This document shows, piece after piece, positions 1 through 11,810 of a DNA stretch of 64,000 nt (within the stretch, counting starts at the first letter, position 1; every line of letters begins with the position of its first letter). A model generated the notes under the pieces. That model was not told the DNA's origin and did no database searches. It was given only the letters and a program-made list of their open reading frames with translations. This stretch comes from Dimorphilus gyrociliatus. Taxonomy: Eukaryota > Annelida > Polychaeta > Dinophilidae. Position numbers and translations under genes: made by a program. The DNA is taken from assembly GCA_904063045.1 (NCBI GenBank), contig CAJFCJ010000006.1, positions 744,001 through 808,000 on the forward strand, read 5' to 3'.

Positions 1-3000
1 GAAAACACATCATCCTCTGTTCAGGAACAAACTTTACTATGGCTTCAGATTTTGTCATTAGTTGACATAATAGTTCCCCTGCATATTCTCCTAGATATGT
101 TTCAGAAAGGGGTACAAACAATGAAACTCGAAGGTTAGTCGCTGTTTTATCTTTGATTTGAGTATTCTACTTTAATTGTTACAGAGAAAGATGATATCGA
201 GCAAGAGGCTCATGAGAACTTAGATGAACCAGTAGAAAATGTTACCTGTTACCTTCTCATGCTGGATATTACTCTCAAACAAATTGAGATGCAGTCTATG
301 TCAGCTCATATGGGAGTATACAACGAAACTAGTAAACAATTAATGTTGCTGTTGACCTCTATGATATCTACTCCATGGCAAGGCAAACATACCTGTGACT
401 CGGATACAGAAATAATTGAGTGCAAGTCTTGTGAAAACGGTGCAATTTGGCATCAAATAGCTTATCAGGTAAGGATAACTTTGTTTTTGAAAACTCATCA
501 TAAACTAGTTTTGTAGTTATTGGCCTATATAACACCAAGAGATGAAATTCAAATTCCTGAAAAAGATATACCGCGAATAGATGAAATTCATCATAATATA
601 TTCTCAAAATCAGGTATACGGATTTTATTCTTTGCATCAATAAATATGAAAACCAAAGCTGCTATGACAGATAAAGAAACTCCAGTTACTGAACAAAAAG
701 TTGATGATGTTAATCTTCAATTGAATGTAGACCAGCAATTGCCTCATCTTCAACTTTTATACGCTTTACTTCAAGTAAAATGATCTAATCTATCACAACT
801 AATGTAATAATCCGAAATTACTCTCGTATTTTACAGGAACTATCCCACCAAACAGACGCTGACGCCCTTTTCTATCTTCTGCACTCCCTCAGGTATTTAT
901 GCTTACACGGGGAGTGCTTAAATTATGGAATAAGAGACAACGAAATGCTTGTAAAACATTGTCTGAAAACACTGTTTATTCCGAGGTAAATTTAACTTCT
1001 TTTAATAATTCCTAATTGGTTTGTAAATATTTATCAAGTATATGGAGGCTTTTGGAAGCCAAGCATTCGACCTTGGGTACGATTGGCGTTCCATTGCTAC
1101 TTCATTGCTTAACTATTCCATCTGGTGCTGATGTATTTTGGCATCTCGTTGAGGAAGATTTCACAAGTGAAGATTGGACATCCAGATTTTCTGCAGTCGA
1201 AAAAGTAGTTATTGTATCTCGTCTTATTCAACCTGAAACCATTATGAACAATCATGTAAGTTTGAAAAAGTTCTTTTGGATCTCTTAATTAAATATAACA
1301 TTACAGGTTATCTTAACTGCTATTGCTCATGCAACGTGCTATTTGATCGATATGTTGAATGATGTTAAACCAGAAGTTGCTCAGCGCACCCTTTTGTATT
1401 TAGACACAATTAAAACATCATCGTTAAAGGTATCATTTCATTCAGAACATTATGTATTGTGAAGCAACTATACTTTAAAACAAACTTTGTTTCTCAACAG
1501 TTTTTGATGCATGCATTGGAGTTTCAATTCGATTCCGTAATAAGTGACCGTAGTATGATAATGCAACGAATCTATTTATTATTCGTAGCTTTAAGGAACA
1601 AAAGGGAGGTAATCGGTTGGGAATTTTTCCTGAGTAGATTCGATACCCTGTGCTTGGAGGCTCAACTCGATTTGGACAATAGCGTTGATGCCTCAAGCGT
1701 TACTGGTAAGATTATCATTCAAACGTTTAGAGTAGCGTTAATGATTACACAAACCGAAAGCAACCTTGTTTTCTTACCTGCCGATTATAGAAACTTTATA
1801 AAAGTTTTTACATCCCTTAGAGCACGAGAAAACCGGTACGTAATGATAGAATAGATTAAATATCTATTAACATTCGGCACATTATATAACTGTCTTTCAC
1901 AATCGATTCACACTGTATCGTAAATAATTTTTATCATTATATTATGGCATTTGTCCTATTATATTACAATATTCGCTTATAAGAATTTCTGTATTTTTTA
2001 GGCCTATCAAATAACGATCGACAAAGTGAACATTTTTTAAGAAAGTTAAACAGAGCCAGATTTGCTTTGGCAAGAACGAACAGTATTCGTTCTTTGAGTG
2101 GAAGTTTAAAGCCCCCATATAGGAGAGCAGCTTCCGTTCCTCATCATCTATTGGTTAAAAATTGTGCCCAATCATTTAAAGGTTTGTAAAGTTTTTTATG
2201 TTGTTAGCTAGATCTTCCTTCTGAATTATAGAAATATATCATCTTACATTCATAAAAAAACGTATTCAGCATGTAAAAAAGGGCTAACAACAGTAAACAT
2301 GATTAGTTTTGCTAACATTTTCCAGTATACGAACCTTGTCCCTCGTATCACCCACAACCTACTATATTTGTAACTCCATGTGGTATGTTAAAATAGTATT
2401 TACAAATCTTTTAAATCCTTTCGAGATGCTCCTGGTTGGTGGTCATGTACTCTCTAAACATAGTATAATGAATTTGTCTCTTGGTTTTGTATCTTTATAA
2501 CGGTTTTTGCTTCAATATGTGTGATATACTTCATCTCCTACTCTCTCCTATTCTAATTTCTCTCAGGGATGCAGCTTTCTCGATCTGAAGCGACTGATAC
2601 ATCAAAGTATAAACCTTTTCTCAGCCTTCTTTTACAAGGTATAGGCTGAGTAAGTGTAGGATAATTTGCTTAATTGATTACGCTTCTTTTAATCTTATTT
2701 ATAGATTTTTTTTTGCAAGCAACTATGCAAGAATTTTTTGCATCTCTAAAATTTTTTCTCAACCATCCAAATGAATACTTATTAATTATTACATGTTGTA
2801 TTTTTTAATGATTTGTTGAAATGAATGCATTTGGTTATTATCTGCAAATATACTTGTAAATTTAATTACAGTTGTATGTCTCTTAATATTCTAATCGTGT
2901 TTTAAATGAATATCTGCATCTAGGTCGAATATGTTTTTGATTATGTTTTATGCTTTTACTTCTTTCCTGCTTTGGCATTTTTTTTTATATTTTTACGGAA

Positions 3001-6000
3001 GAACTATTTGTTGTTGAAAAAAAAATATTTGAGTTTCTTAAAATTAACATTCTTTTTATTACATATAGATAAAGAAAAGCATTATCCAAGGCAGCAATCT
3101 GCTCCTCAATTCAATTTGCATAGAAACCCAAGAGGATCGAAATTTGGCTTGAGCATGTTTAGTAACTATCCTGGCAGTAAGCTTTAAGAATATCAATATA
3201 TGCGCATTGGTATATAAATGTTACTTTTTCGAAGCTGGCCATTTAAGGGAATTTACTGATGAAGAAAGTAAGCTGGCCGCGCTATTACAAAGGGCTATGG
3301 AGTTGGAAGGTGTTGATAGTGAAACGGTTCACATGCTGGTAACGTTTTTAATGAAGTTTATGACTACGTGTGACGTTTCCAAAGTAAACGAGGATAAAAA
3401 TACTTCTCGCGTGCAAGTAATTTAAAACGCTTTATCAATACTTGTTGCTAATTTTTTAACTGTCAGGGTGTTGTACTGCGTCATCTAAACGTACTATTGG
3501 GTTACAATCAAATAGAGAAGTCATTCAGTGTTCCACCTTATAAGCTTAGGTAAACGCAAAAGTTATCCTTTCTCAAATTAAAGCTTTATCAGTGTACAAA
3601 TTGCTTGTTAATACTTACAGAAACTCAGCAGTCTTTAATGCTTTTCTGGCTGGCTTACCTCATGTAAGTCTTATATGACTGTTTGTCTATCACATTTATA
3701 ATTACTTAAATGACACAGGTTTTGGATCGGAATTTCGCATTGGGAAACATTATATTTCCGATTGCCTATTTGTTATTAAAATACTGCGCATCACCTCAAA
3801 GATATGCTTCTGATTATCAACCGCCAAATTATACTCTTTGGCTGCTGGATCCACATTGTAGATTGACTTGGTTACAAACTTTTCTCGTTATTCTTTACAA
3901 AGTTTGAATTTTGTTTATAATTTTTTCCTCGTAAATCTACACATGTTTATGTGTTCTTTTGCAGTACCAGTACAGCACAGCACCAGCTAATGAGATTATA
4001 CCAACATTAATGCAGATTACGATTAACACGGTTGACGCTCATATGCATCAATGCAAGGAACATGACGAAACCATGGCACCTCCCAGTCCCTTCGTACCTC
4101 GGCATCGAGGTAGCTTTCAAGGCACTGTATGATTTTTTTCTGCATGCAAAACTCAATCAATAACAATCCGTTATGAGTAAATAAGGTTTTGAAAGTCAAA
4201 GCGTTTGACGGTTTGAGATTCTTTTTGTGATTTTTGCACGAACTCAACGTAGCTTTGCTTCTTTTGCTACGTTTTCTATTCTATAATTTTCTCTAGTGTT
4301 CTTACTTTGCTACTGGTCTTTGATATCTAGCTTAGAAAATTTTTTTAGCTACTCGCAGTTTCTTTAGTTTTAAGATATTAACCTCTTTGACATAATTACA
4401 GATACCAGCAATGTTTCGGTTGGTGATTTAGAAAACATCCAAGAGACTGATACGCCTCCGCAGAGTCCATCAGATAGTCAATCGTCAACAACAGGAGGAG
4501 AAGCTTGTAGTTTAAAGGCGCAAAATATTGAAGTGATTTCTGATACAGAGGATATAAAAGTTCCTTTGTCAGCTCAATCATCGACTACCTCGTCAAAAGT
4601 GAAAAAAGCCTTTAATTTTGGCTCTCCAACTCTTCCTCGTAACAATGCTTTGTCGATTGCTTCACCATCAGAAGCTGTCGATGCTCTACAAAGAGAACAG
4701 CCTCGTAGGTTAGCTGAATATAATGCAGGATCAGGCAGTGAGGTATGTTGAAATGATATTTTCCAGTTATATCCAATTTGCAGTTTTTGTTGACATGCGT
4801 ATAGATTTCTTCAAGTTCTCCTTTTTCATCCAATTGGAAAGAAAAGGTTTCGTCATTGTTGTATTAATTATTTGTCTTTCAATTTAGAAATTATTATTGC
4901 TGTAAAAAGTCATTAATCATTTTTACTAATTGTAAATAATTTAAAACAGAGAACTTTCAAACAAAGCGTTGAAGAATTTATGATGAAAAGTATCTCGAAA
5001 ATGAAAGAAACATCTGATAAGGAAGATGTTTCTCCCACAATACTTAAAACACCAGAGGATCACGTGGAACAAAAGATGGTGGAGCAAATAGAGGAATTTG
5101 AAAAGAAGCAAGTCTTGAGTTCTGTTCTATCCTGTACAATTGCAGAAGTGGATGAAGATGAAAAATCAGCTGAAAAGTCTACTGAAAAGTCAGCTGAGGA
5201 TTCGACTGAGAAGCCAGTTGAAAAACCCCCTGACGAAATTTCAACTGAGAAATTACTGGAAGATACTGCAAAACAAACTTCCAAACCAAAGCCTTTTGTT
5301 AAAATTCCGAGCGCTAGTTTTGTTGAGATGCAAAGCAAGGAATTTCAACCAGAAAAAATCACACGTCAAAGAGCTTCAAGTGCAAAAGAAGAAAAAGTTG
5401 CTAATTTACAGGATAATAGTAATTATCATAAAATGTATACATATTAATTTATTTTAATTGTGCATAATCTATGAAATTAGGTGAGACAGAGGAATCCCCC
5501 AGTCAAAGTCCACGAAGAAGTATGAAACCGAACTTTAGACAAAGAAAACAACGAAAAACTGGTCTTAAGACAATAGAATTGCAGAAGATGTTTTCAGATC
5601 TTGAAGATGGTTCAAGTACAAAATCTTCAATATGTAGAAAACCTAGAAAATCAGAATTACTGAAAGCATCCTCTAAAAAGTCAACATTACCTCAAAATAA
5701 ATCCAGTAATCAGGGAGAGACTGTTATGGTTGAAAGATGTCCGCAATGTCATTCTATATTAGAAAAATACGATGATGATACAATAAGTCTAGCAATCGTC
5801 TGTATGTCCTGTTTTATACATAGAGAACCAGTTATGGCAGCACCTCTACTTTTTGATATGCTAAATGCTGCAAGTAGAATAGCTGCGGGAATTCATTATT
5901 CCTGGCAAAATGAAATGTGAGTAAACTCCTGTTTCTTTTAATTTAATACTTGATCATTATATTTCTTATAGACCAACTTTAATAATACCCGGAAATTGTG

Positions 6001-8275
6001 TTAGTGTTGCTCGTCAATTTATTCGGTGTACCTTGCATCAGCTGTCTCCTAACGGAATTTTTTCGCAGTTGATAGTGTCACAAATAGACAGTAAGTACGA
6101 AAAACTTATGTAAATAGAGTAAATATACTTTCAATACTTTTCAGATTCAGATTTATTGAAAACAATTGCGACAGCTCTAATAGACTTTCAAGATTTAAAT
6201 TGTTTTATGGCTTTACAGTCGATTTTAGAGGTGAAATATTATCTTATCGATAGTAATTCAAATTTAAGTTATATTATTTTTCTTTTAGGGTGTAAATGAG
6301 ATGAAAAATATTAATGATGATCAAATAATCAATGCGGTCCAAAATCTAGCTGTTTTTATGGATTACGTAGCGATGGAAACACAAACACCTACTTGGAATA
6401 ATATTCTCCCTCTGTTTGATATTTTCTTTAGGCGCTTACCACAATTTTTACCAACAAACTGTGAAATAAGCAGTGTTTTTAAAATTATGATTCAAGTTCT
6501 GAAAGTCCCTTCATTATCTAACTTCAAGGTAAAGTCAATGTGCAACCCTTCAAAGCTAAGTTAATTATATTTTTTCAGACTATTCTTGAACCATTTAGCA
6601 AAATGTTATCATTTGCTATTCAAAATTGCCGATTCAAATTGCAGCAAGTTCTTGATATATGCTCCCTAGCAAATAGGGCTTATGCAAAAGAGAGAGATAA
6701 ATTATATCTTACAAGAGGAATAATAGTTGAGCTAATTCAAGCTTTAAAATTTCGAGTTTCCCTGCCAGATGAAAATTTGATTCTTCTGGTTCAAGTAAGC
6801 ATTCTCCTAAATCTTGGTTATTGCGTATGAATAAGTTTTAATTTATTTTTCTACTTTAGTTCGTATGTCTCGATTTGGGAGGCACTGTTGGTCCAACTGC
6901 AATTACAGAAGATTTATCAATAACCTTTGCCTTGTATACCCAAAGTCTTGTGTCCACTGGAGCAGCAGATTGTATGAAACAGTATACAAGCGATTGCGTG
7001 GAATTTGTTGCAGATTTACACACTATCTATAAGATAGGAACAAATGCATCATCGAAGACCGGTAGCAATCAAAGAGCTCATCAAAATTTAAATGAAGACA
7101 CATTAGGAAGTCAACTGAAGGCTGGTATAGCACAATATATTGCTTTGGAATTTACAAGATCGCATGGACGCGACAATAAGGCAGTAATTTCGAGATATAT
7201 GCCTTGGCTTTATCATCCCCCATCAGCGATGCAGCAAGGGTAAGAATTTTTTTCCACTTTTTCTTTCTTTTTCTCCATACTTTTCTGCTTAAGTCCTACT
7301 ACTTCAATGGACAATAGAAACAACGTTGACTCTTCGGCGTAAGTGACGTCATTTGTATGCGCACATCTATCTTCAAAAGTCCTTGCACCATTTTGTGTTG
7401 TTTGAATAAGCGATTATTAAAAAGAATAGTTCTTATAAAAGAGCAAGATACCCGTCACTTTGTAATAATCGCTTTCAAAAACTTGATGTTTCTCACAGTT
7501 TCGACAATACAGAAAGAGTAACTTTTATGTACATTTTTTCAACAGACCGAAGGAGTTTATAGATTGCGTCAGCCATATACGACTTCTCTCCTGGCTTTTA
7601 CTAGGAGCTTTAACTCATACTGCTGTAACAAGAAATCAAGCCCCGACTTTCTGTCAGCCTATTCCTTTGGATGCAAGTTGTCATATTGCAGATCATATTA
7701 TGGTAGTTCTAACAGGCTTTGCCGAGCAATCTAAAGCATCTGTTCTTCATATGTCATCCCTCTTTCATGCCTTTGTTCTCTGTCAACTATGGACTGTATA
7801 TTGTGAATGTAGCTCTACACCAGAGCAAGATCAAGAATCACATACAACTATTATGGATTTTTGGGGTAGAGTAACGCCGGGTGCTCTACAGCTTCTATCA
7901 CATTCTAAGGTACACTCAGAAATGGTCAACCTTCATATCTTAAGTCTTATGGAAGCTCTACAGGACGTTAATTCTCCCGTTTTAGCAAAACTTTTCCCTA
8001 TGTGGACCCCTATTCTATACTCACATCATAAACAGGTTTTATTTTAAATAGTCCGAAAGTTTACATTTTATAGTAAATATTTAAAAATTCTTTAGCTACC
8101 CGGACATATGCAAGTACGCTTACAAATGTGTCAAAATTGGGAACCCAGAGATATATATGCCAATAGCAACAATTTCGAAACAGATGTGCTGTTGAAGTGG
8201 TTAAAAAGATTACAATTTAAATTGGGACAGATCGAAGTTCAATCGTCTGCTGCAACTCAATTTTATACTGTTTAA
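1..8275 (+). CDS. UNC79: UNC79, NALCN channel-complex subunit (5' end outside window)
   Basis: UNC79 is a very large HEAT/armadillo-like scaffold that, with UNC80, assembles and stabilises the NALCN sodium-leak channel in neurons. Many short exons translate to a protein colinear with the C-terminal part of animal UNC79. Recognisable blocks are the stretch with LLLHCLTIPSGADVFW near 1090-1140, a CPQC...CMSC cysteine pair near 5740-5815, PWLYHPPSAMQQG near 7203-7240, and a C-terminus ending QIEVQSSAATQFYTV. The first exons are 1-133 and 185-468, so the window opens inside an exon. The stop TAA is at 8273-8275. A Lys/Glu/Ser/Thr-rich low-complexity linker lies at 5140-5280. Most introns are 50-100 nt, with longer ones around 2180-3070, 4750-4950 and 7240-7550. 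The family match is from remembered sequence similarity over hundreds of residues, so identity is strong; a few exon edges in the linker region are uncertain. Confidence 0.93.
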
Positions 8276-8355
8276 TTGAATTTGCCCTATTAGATAGATA
8301 TGTTTCAGAAGCGTCTAGTTTCTCAAATTCCCTCCTATAGTTTTAAAAAGAAATT

Positions 8356-8361
8356 AATAAA
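8356..8361 (+). terminator. UNC79 poly(A) signal
   Basis: An AATAAA hexamer lies 81 nt after the UNC79 stop codon, the first good hexamer downstream. It is the likely cleavage and polyadenylation signal. In AT-rich DNA such hexamers also arise by chance. Confidence 0.5.
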
Positions 8362-8865
8362 AGTGATCGTATATAATATATCTTTTAATTATTATTTTTA
8401 AAACTGTTACTGTTTGAAGAAAACACAATTTTACAATCAGAATTTAAGAAAATGCAAAAAGATGAAACTTTTTGTTCCTGCAACAAACATAGTCATTCAC
8501 AAATTAAAAACACTTCACAGTACATTTATCTATATTTCGGGTTCTATATGGTTCAAAAAAAAATAATCTTTCTCCAAAATTATGTTGATTATTGATATCA
8601 TCCAACATTACTACTGCATATTTAAAATCACATCAATTCCAACACAATTTTATACAGAGAGTAGATTCTTTCATTAAATAAGATTACCTGTCTTATTTGC
8701 ATTTCAGTTTTTAAAATGTTCTTTAGGTTTCGTCACGATATTTAATTTTCAATAAGACAATAAAAGTGAAATTTTTGGAAATGACTAGTATTACAAAAGT
8801 TATGACAGTTAAAAGTAAGAAAGGAACGACTTTAAAGAAATTACTTTCTAAAATAAGCACTTATA
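8362..8865. other. Intergenic, between convergent UNC79 and RYBP
   Basis: About 500 bases of AT-rich sequence between two convergent 3' ends. No coding exon, RNA gene or repeat is visible; it most likely holds the two 3' UTRs. Confidence 0.6.
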
Positions 8866-9827
8866 TCAACTTAGATTTTGCACATTTTCTGAGTCTGAAA
8901 TGGCATCAATTTTCGCTCCATTTTCTTCTGAATGCAGCTTAATTTCGCTACCAGATTTTTTACGTTGATAGTCAATAAATTGAACAGTAATACCATTAAC
9001 AGTTATTTTTGTTTTTACCGCTGTCGATCTATCTATATTTTTATGACGAGGAGGTTTTCTATTTGGAAGTATGCAATAATAGTAATAATAATAATTTAGC
9101 AGAGTAGGTAATACATACTTGAGTTTTCTCTTATATATCTTAGGTACATTTTGGGCTCGTTTTGTAGTAGTCACTGATGGTACATTCGTTTCGGAAGGGG
9201 TAGGTTCAATTTCCTGAATGCTTTCTTCGGCTTCAAAAGATTTTTCAGTTGGAGTAGGAACATCTTGACTAAGTGAAGGACTATCGCTATTTCCTACAGT
9301 GCTTGTTCGACTAACTTTGTCTAAGGAACTTGAACTTTTTGCTGTCTTTGAAGTTGAAGGAAAATGTTGAGATAGCGATACCTTTGGTTTTCTATATAAA
9401 AAAAATCATTATTAATAATATGAAAATGGTCAATACAAAAATTCTCAGTCGTCATAAATACATCTTGAATGTATCAAAATAAATTTAAGAATGGAATGTC
9501 AATAGGAATTTATGATATTGAATAAGCGTTGTGACTTGTTAAGTAATTCAATGAAGATTCTAAGTAAATAGCAAGTGATCGCAAAATACCTCGTACTTGT
9601 TCCCTTTCTAGTTTCACACATTGCACATTTATAAGCTTCCAATCGATTCTCAAACGTGCAAATAGTGCACTTCCACTTCTCCTCTGCTAAATTCTTCTGT
9701 CGTTTTCGTCTAAAATATGTAAACAAAAATTAAGGGGGAAAAATTCAGCGATTTTGAAATCTTATTTCAAATAGCATCTTCTGTAATATATGTTTATAAA
9801 TATGCGTTACCCTTTTTTCTCTTCCAT
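8866..9827 (-). CDS. RYBP: RYBP/YAF2, Polycomb (PRC1) RanBP2-type zinc-finger protein
   Basis: RYBP/YAF2 is a subunit of variant Polycomb repressive complex 1; it binds RING1 and ubiquitinated H2A in the nucleus. Four exons read cleanly: 9811-9827 (17 nt, encoding MEEKKG), 9590-9709, 9119-9391 and 8866-9058, giving 200 residues. Exon 2 carries the RanBP2-type zinc finger [20 protein letters not shown] followed by RKGTSTR, the family hallmark. Exon 3 is Ser/Thr-rich. Exon 4 carries the RING1-binding segment KNIDRSTA...[13 protein letters not shown]. All phases agree and the length matches vertebrate RYBP/YAF2. A single gene here probably corresponds to the ancestor of both vertebrate paralogs. 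The tiny first exon ends at a GTAACG donor and its start resembles the MGDKK start of the vertebrate protein. Confidence 0.93.
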
Positions 9828-10347
9828 ATTTCTAACAATAAAAAAAAGAAGAATTTATACAGTAAAATTATGGCACAATACAATAACTATGTCACGTGAC
9901 ATCAAGACTACTCACTATTGGTTAAGTCGCATTTCCGGTTCCTATTCCCTCTATGTTAGAAATGTTACTTTATGTAATTTTTATCAGCAATGAACAAATA
10001 GATAAAAACTGGGTCTCTACAAGTGTAATGCTATAAATCCTAGATAAATATTATACCTTTGCAAAGCAACGAAATGGTAGACTAAAGCAATATTGTTAAC
10101 ATATTGCAAAGAAATCTTAAATTGCGTGAAATTTATTTTTAATCATTTTTTAGCTTATACCATAAAGCATTTTAACTTTATAGACTTTTATCAATCAAGT
10201 TTACCAATTATACGTTCATTTCATAATTTTCCATTCAAAAAGCGCTAAAATCCACTTATTTACGTGGGATTTCATTGAAATGACAATGATTTCGACTTTC
10301 AAATATTCCTAATTGTATACATATTAAAATTTATTTGGATACTTTGT
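9828..10347. promoter_or_regulatory. Divergent intergenic region RYBP / small TM gene
   Basis: 520 bases between two genes transcribed away from each other, so it must hold both promoters. It is AT-rich. I see no clear TATA box, repeat or additional exon. Confidence 0.5.
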
Positions 10348-10901
10348 ATGAAACAAAAGTCTAAACTCTTTGCTACTTCTTACGAAGAGGATTTTTTTGA
10401 AAGTATTATCACTGGTGTTACCTTTATGGGATTTCTGTTAGTTATGACAATTATTGGTTGTATAGTTTGGCGCGTTATTTTTCGCAAGAAAAAGAGGAAA
10501 GTATACATCGATAATACTAGAGCAGATGTTCAAGTTTATTCGTGTCGAAGAAAGAGAGGATTACTCAGTTTATTAAGTATGAACTAAGTATATTATACGG
10601 ATAGTGTATCTAAACTGATTAAAGTATTAATAATTAATCTGATTGACAACTTAAATAATTTTTAGATATTCTTAAGAAAAAACCCAGAAAGTCAAATTTA
10701 TATGTGGAATCAAATATTCTTAGAAAGATCAATATTAATCTTAAAACAATACATCCAAAATTAATTAGAGGTAATTTAAAAGCAATGGACGATATGGAGG
10801 AAGTTATTAAACATTCTTTATCTCACAAATCTGACGATAATTTGAATAAATTTTCGCCACAAAAAGTTGTCTTAAGTAAATTAAGCAAAACCATCTTTTA
10901 G
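10348..10901 (+). CDS. Small single-pass membrane protein, unknown
   Basis: Two exons, 10348-10579 and 10666-10901, join in phase (donor GTATGA, acceptor TTTTTAG) to a protein of about 155 residues. Residues 18-45 form one hydrophobic segment (ITGVTFMGFLLVMTIIGCIVW), followed at once by a strongly basic patch RKKKRK. This suggests a signal-anchor or type III membrane protein with a cytosolic basic tail. The rest is Lys/Asn-rich, with a stretch KIKININLKTIHPK-like in composition and an acidic helix around MDDMEEV. I do not recognise the family. The start is the first ATG after upstream stops, but a further 5' exon cannot be excluded. It is a probable real gene because the splice joins two open frames exactly. 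Confidence 0.55.
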
Positions 10902-10947
10902 TTTATTCGGAATAAAAAGATACATTTCATTTTTTAAATTATGATAC

Positions 10948-10970
10948 AAAGAGGTTTTATTGACCTCTTT
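10948..10970 (+). repeat. Perfect 8-bp hairpin in 3' flank
   Basis: AAAGAGGT at 10948-10955 is followed by a 7-nt loop and ACCTCTTT at 10963-10970. It lies 47 nt past the stop of the small membrane-protein gene, so it is probably in its 3' UTR. It does not match the histone mRNA stem-loop consensus. Confidence 0.6.
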
Positions 10971-11810
10971 AATGAACACTCTGGAGAAGACAGTCTAGGC
11001 CTTCAATAGCAAGATGAAAATTTATCCTCTACACTATAAATATATGTTGTAATTTTGGAAATTGGAAACAATAGGCATTTTAATTACAATATTTCCGGTC
11101 AAACATACTGGCAGGAATATCATCTGCTCTAAAACTCTTATTGCAGCAATAGTCAGTAAACATTACTATCATTTTGATATAATCAATCTTATGGATTTGA
11201 CAAGAATTTGAATTAACCGATTACTGAGTGTTTAAAAGAAATTTTCGACAATTAGCGTAAGAGATCGTTTCATATCAGATAGTTGATTATGTTGAAAAAA
11301 GGCATAGCTTGATTTTAAAACACAGTTTCTTTTCTTGCAAAGAACAGCAGCGAAGAGCGGTCATGTTAAATAAAATTGTATATATTAACATGCTGGTCAC
11401 AAAATTGTAAATTGTTACGTTTATAAAATATGATGAGATAATTACATTAAAATATATATCAATTTCTTGTTTGTTGTCCCAACTCCCACTTTCAATCGAG
11501 ATAGCGAATTGCTTAGAATGAAGTCAGCTTAGTGTATGGAAAAAAATGATATAAAACATTAATATTTCCAATGTTTAAAAAACTATTTCATTTTCATTTT
11601 TCATATTACAATATTATTATTGATAATGTTATGAGGATTAACTTTTAATATTTAAAATAAGGCTTTCAATCTTCTTTTTCTATTACGTAAAGTTAGTGAG
11701 ATTAAGTAAGGCTTGAAAACAACGTTTATTTTATGTTCAGTTTTAACTAAGAACTGCGACTTAAAACTCGGACACCTCCTTGGCTACATAAAATAAAAAA
11801 TCTCAGTGCT
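10971..11810. other. Intergenic, 3' of the small TM gene and of TOP2
   Basis: About 840 bases of AT-rich DNA between convergent genes. No open frame with splice context, tRNA-like structure or repeat family is visible. Confidence 0.5.

Noticed and set aside
2309-2500. 63-codon frame inside a long UNC79 intron
   Set aside because: It has no family likeness and sits between two UNC79 exons that join properly without it.
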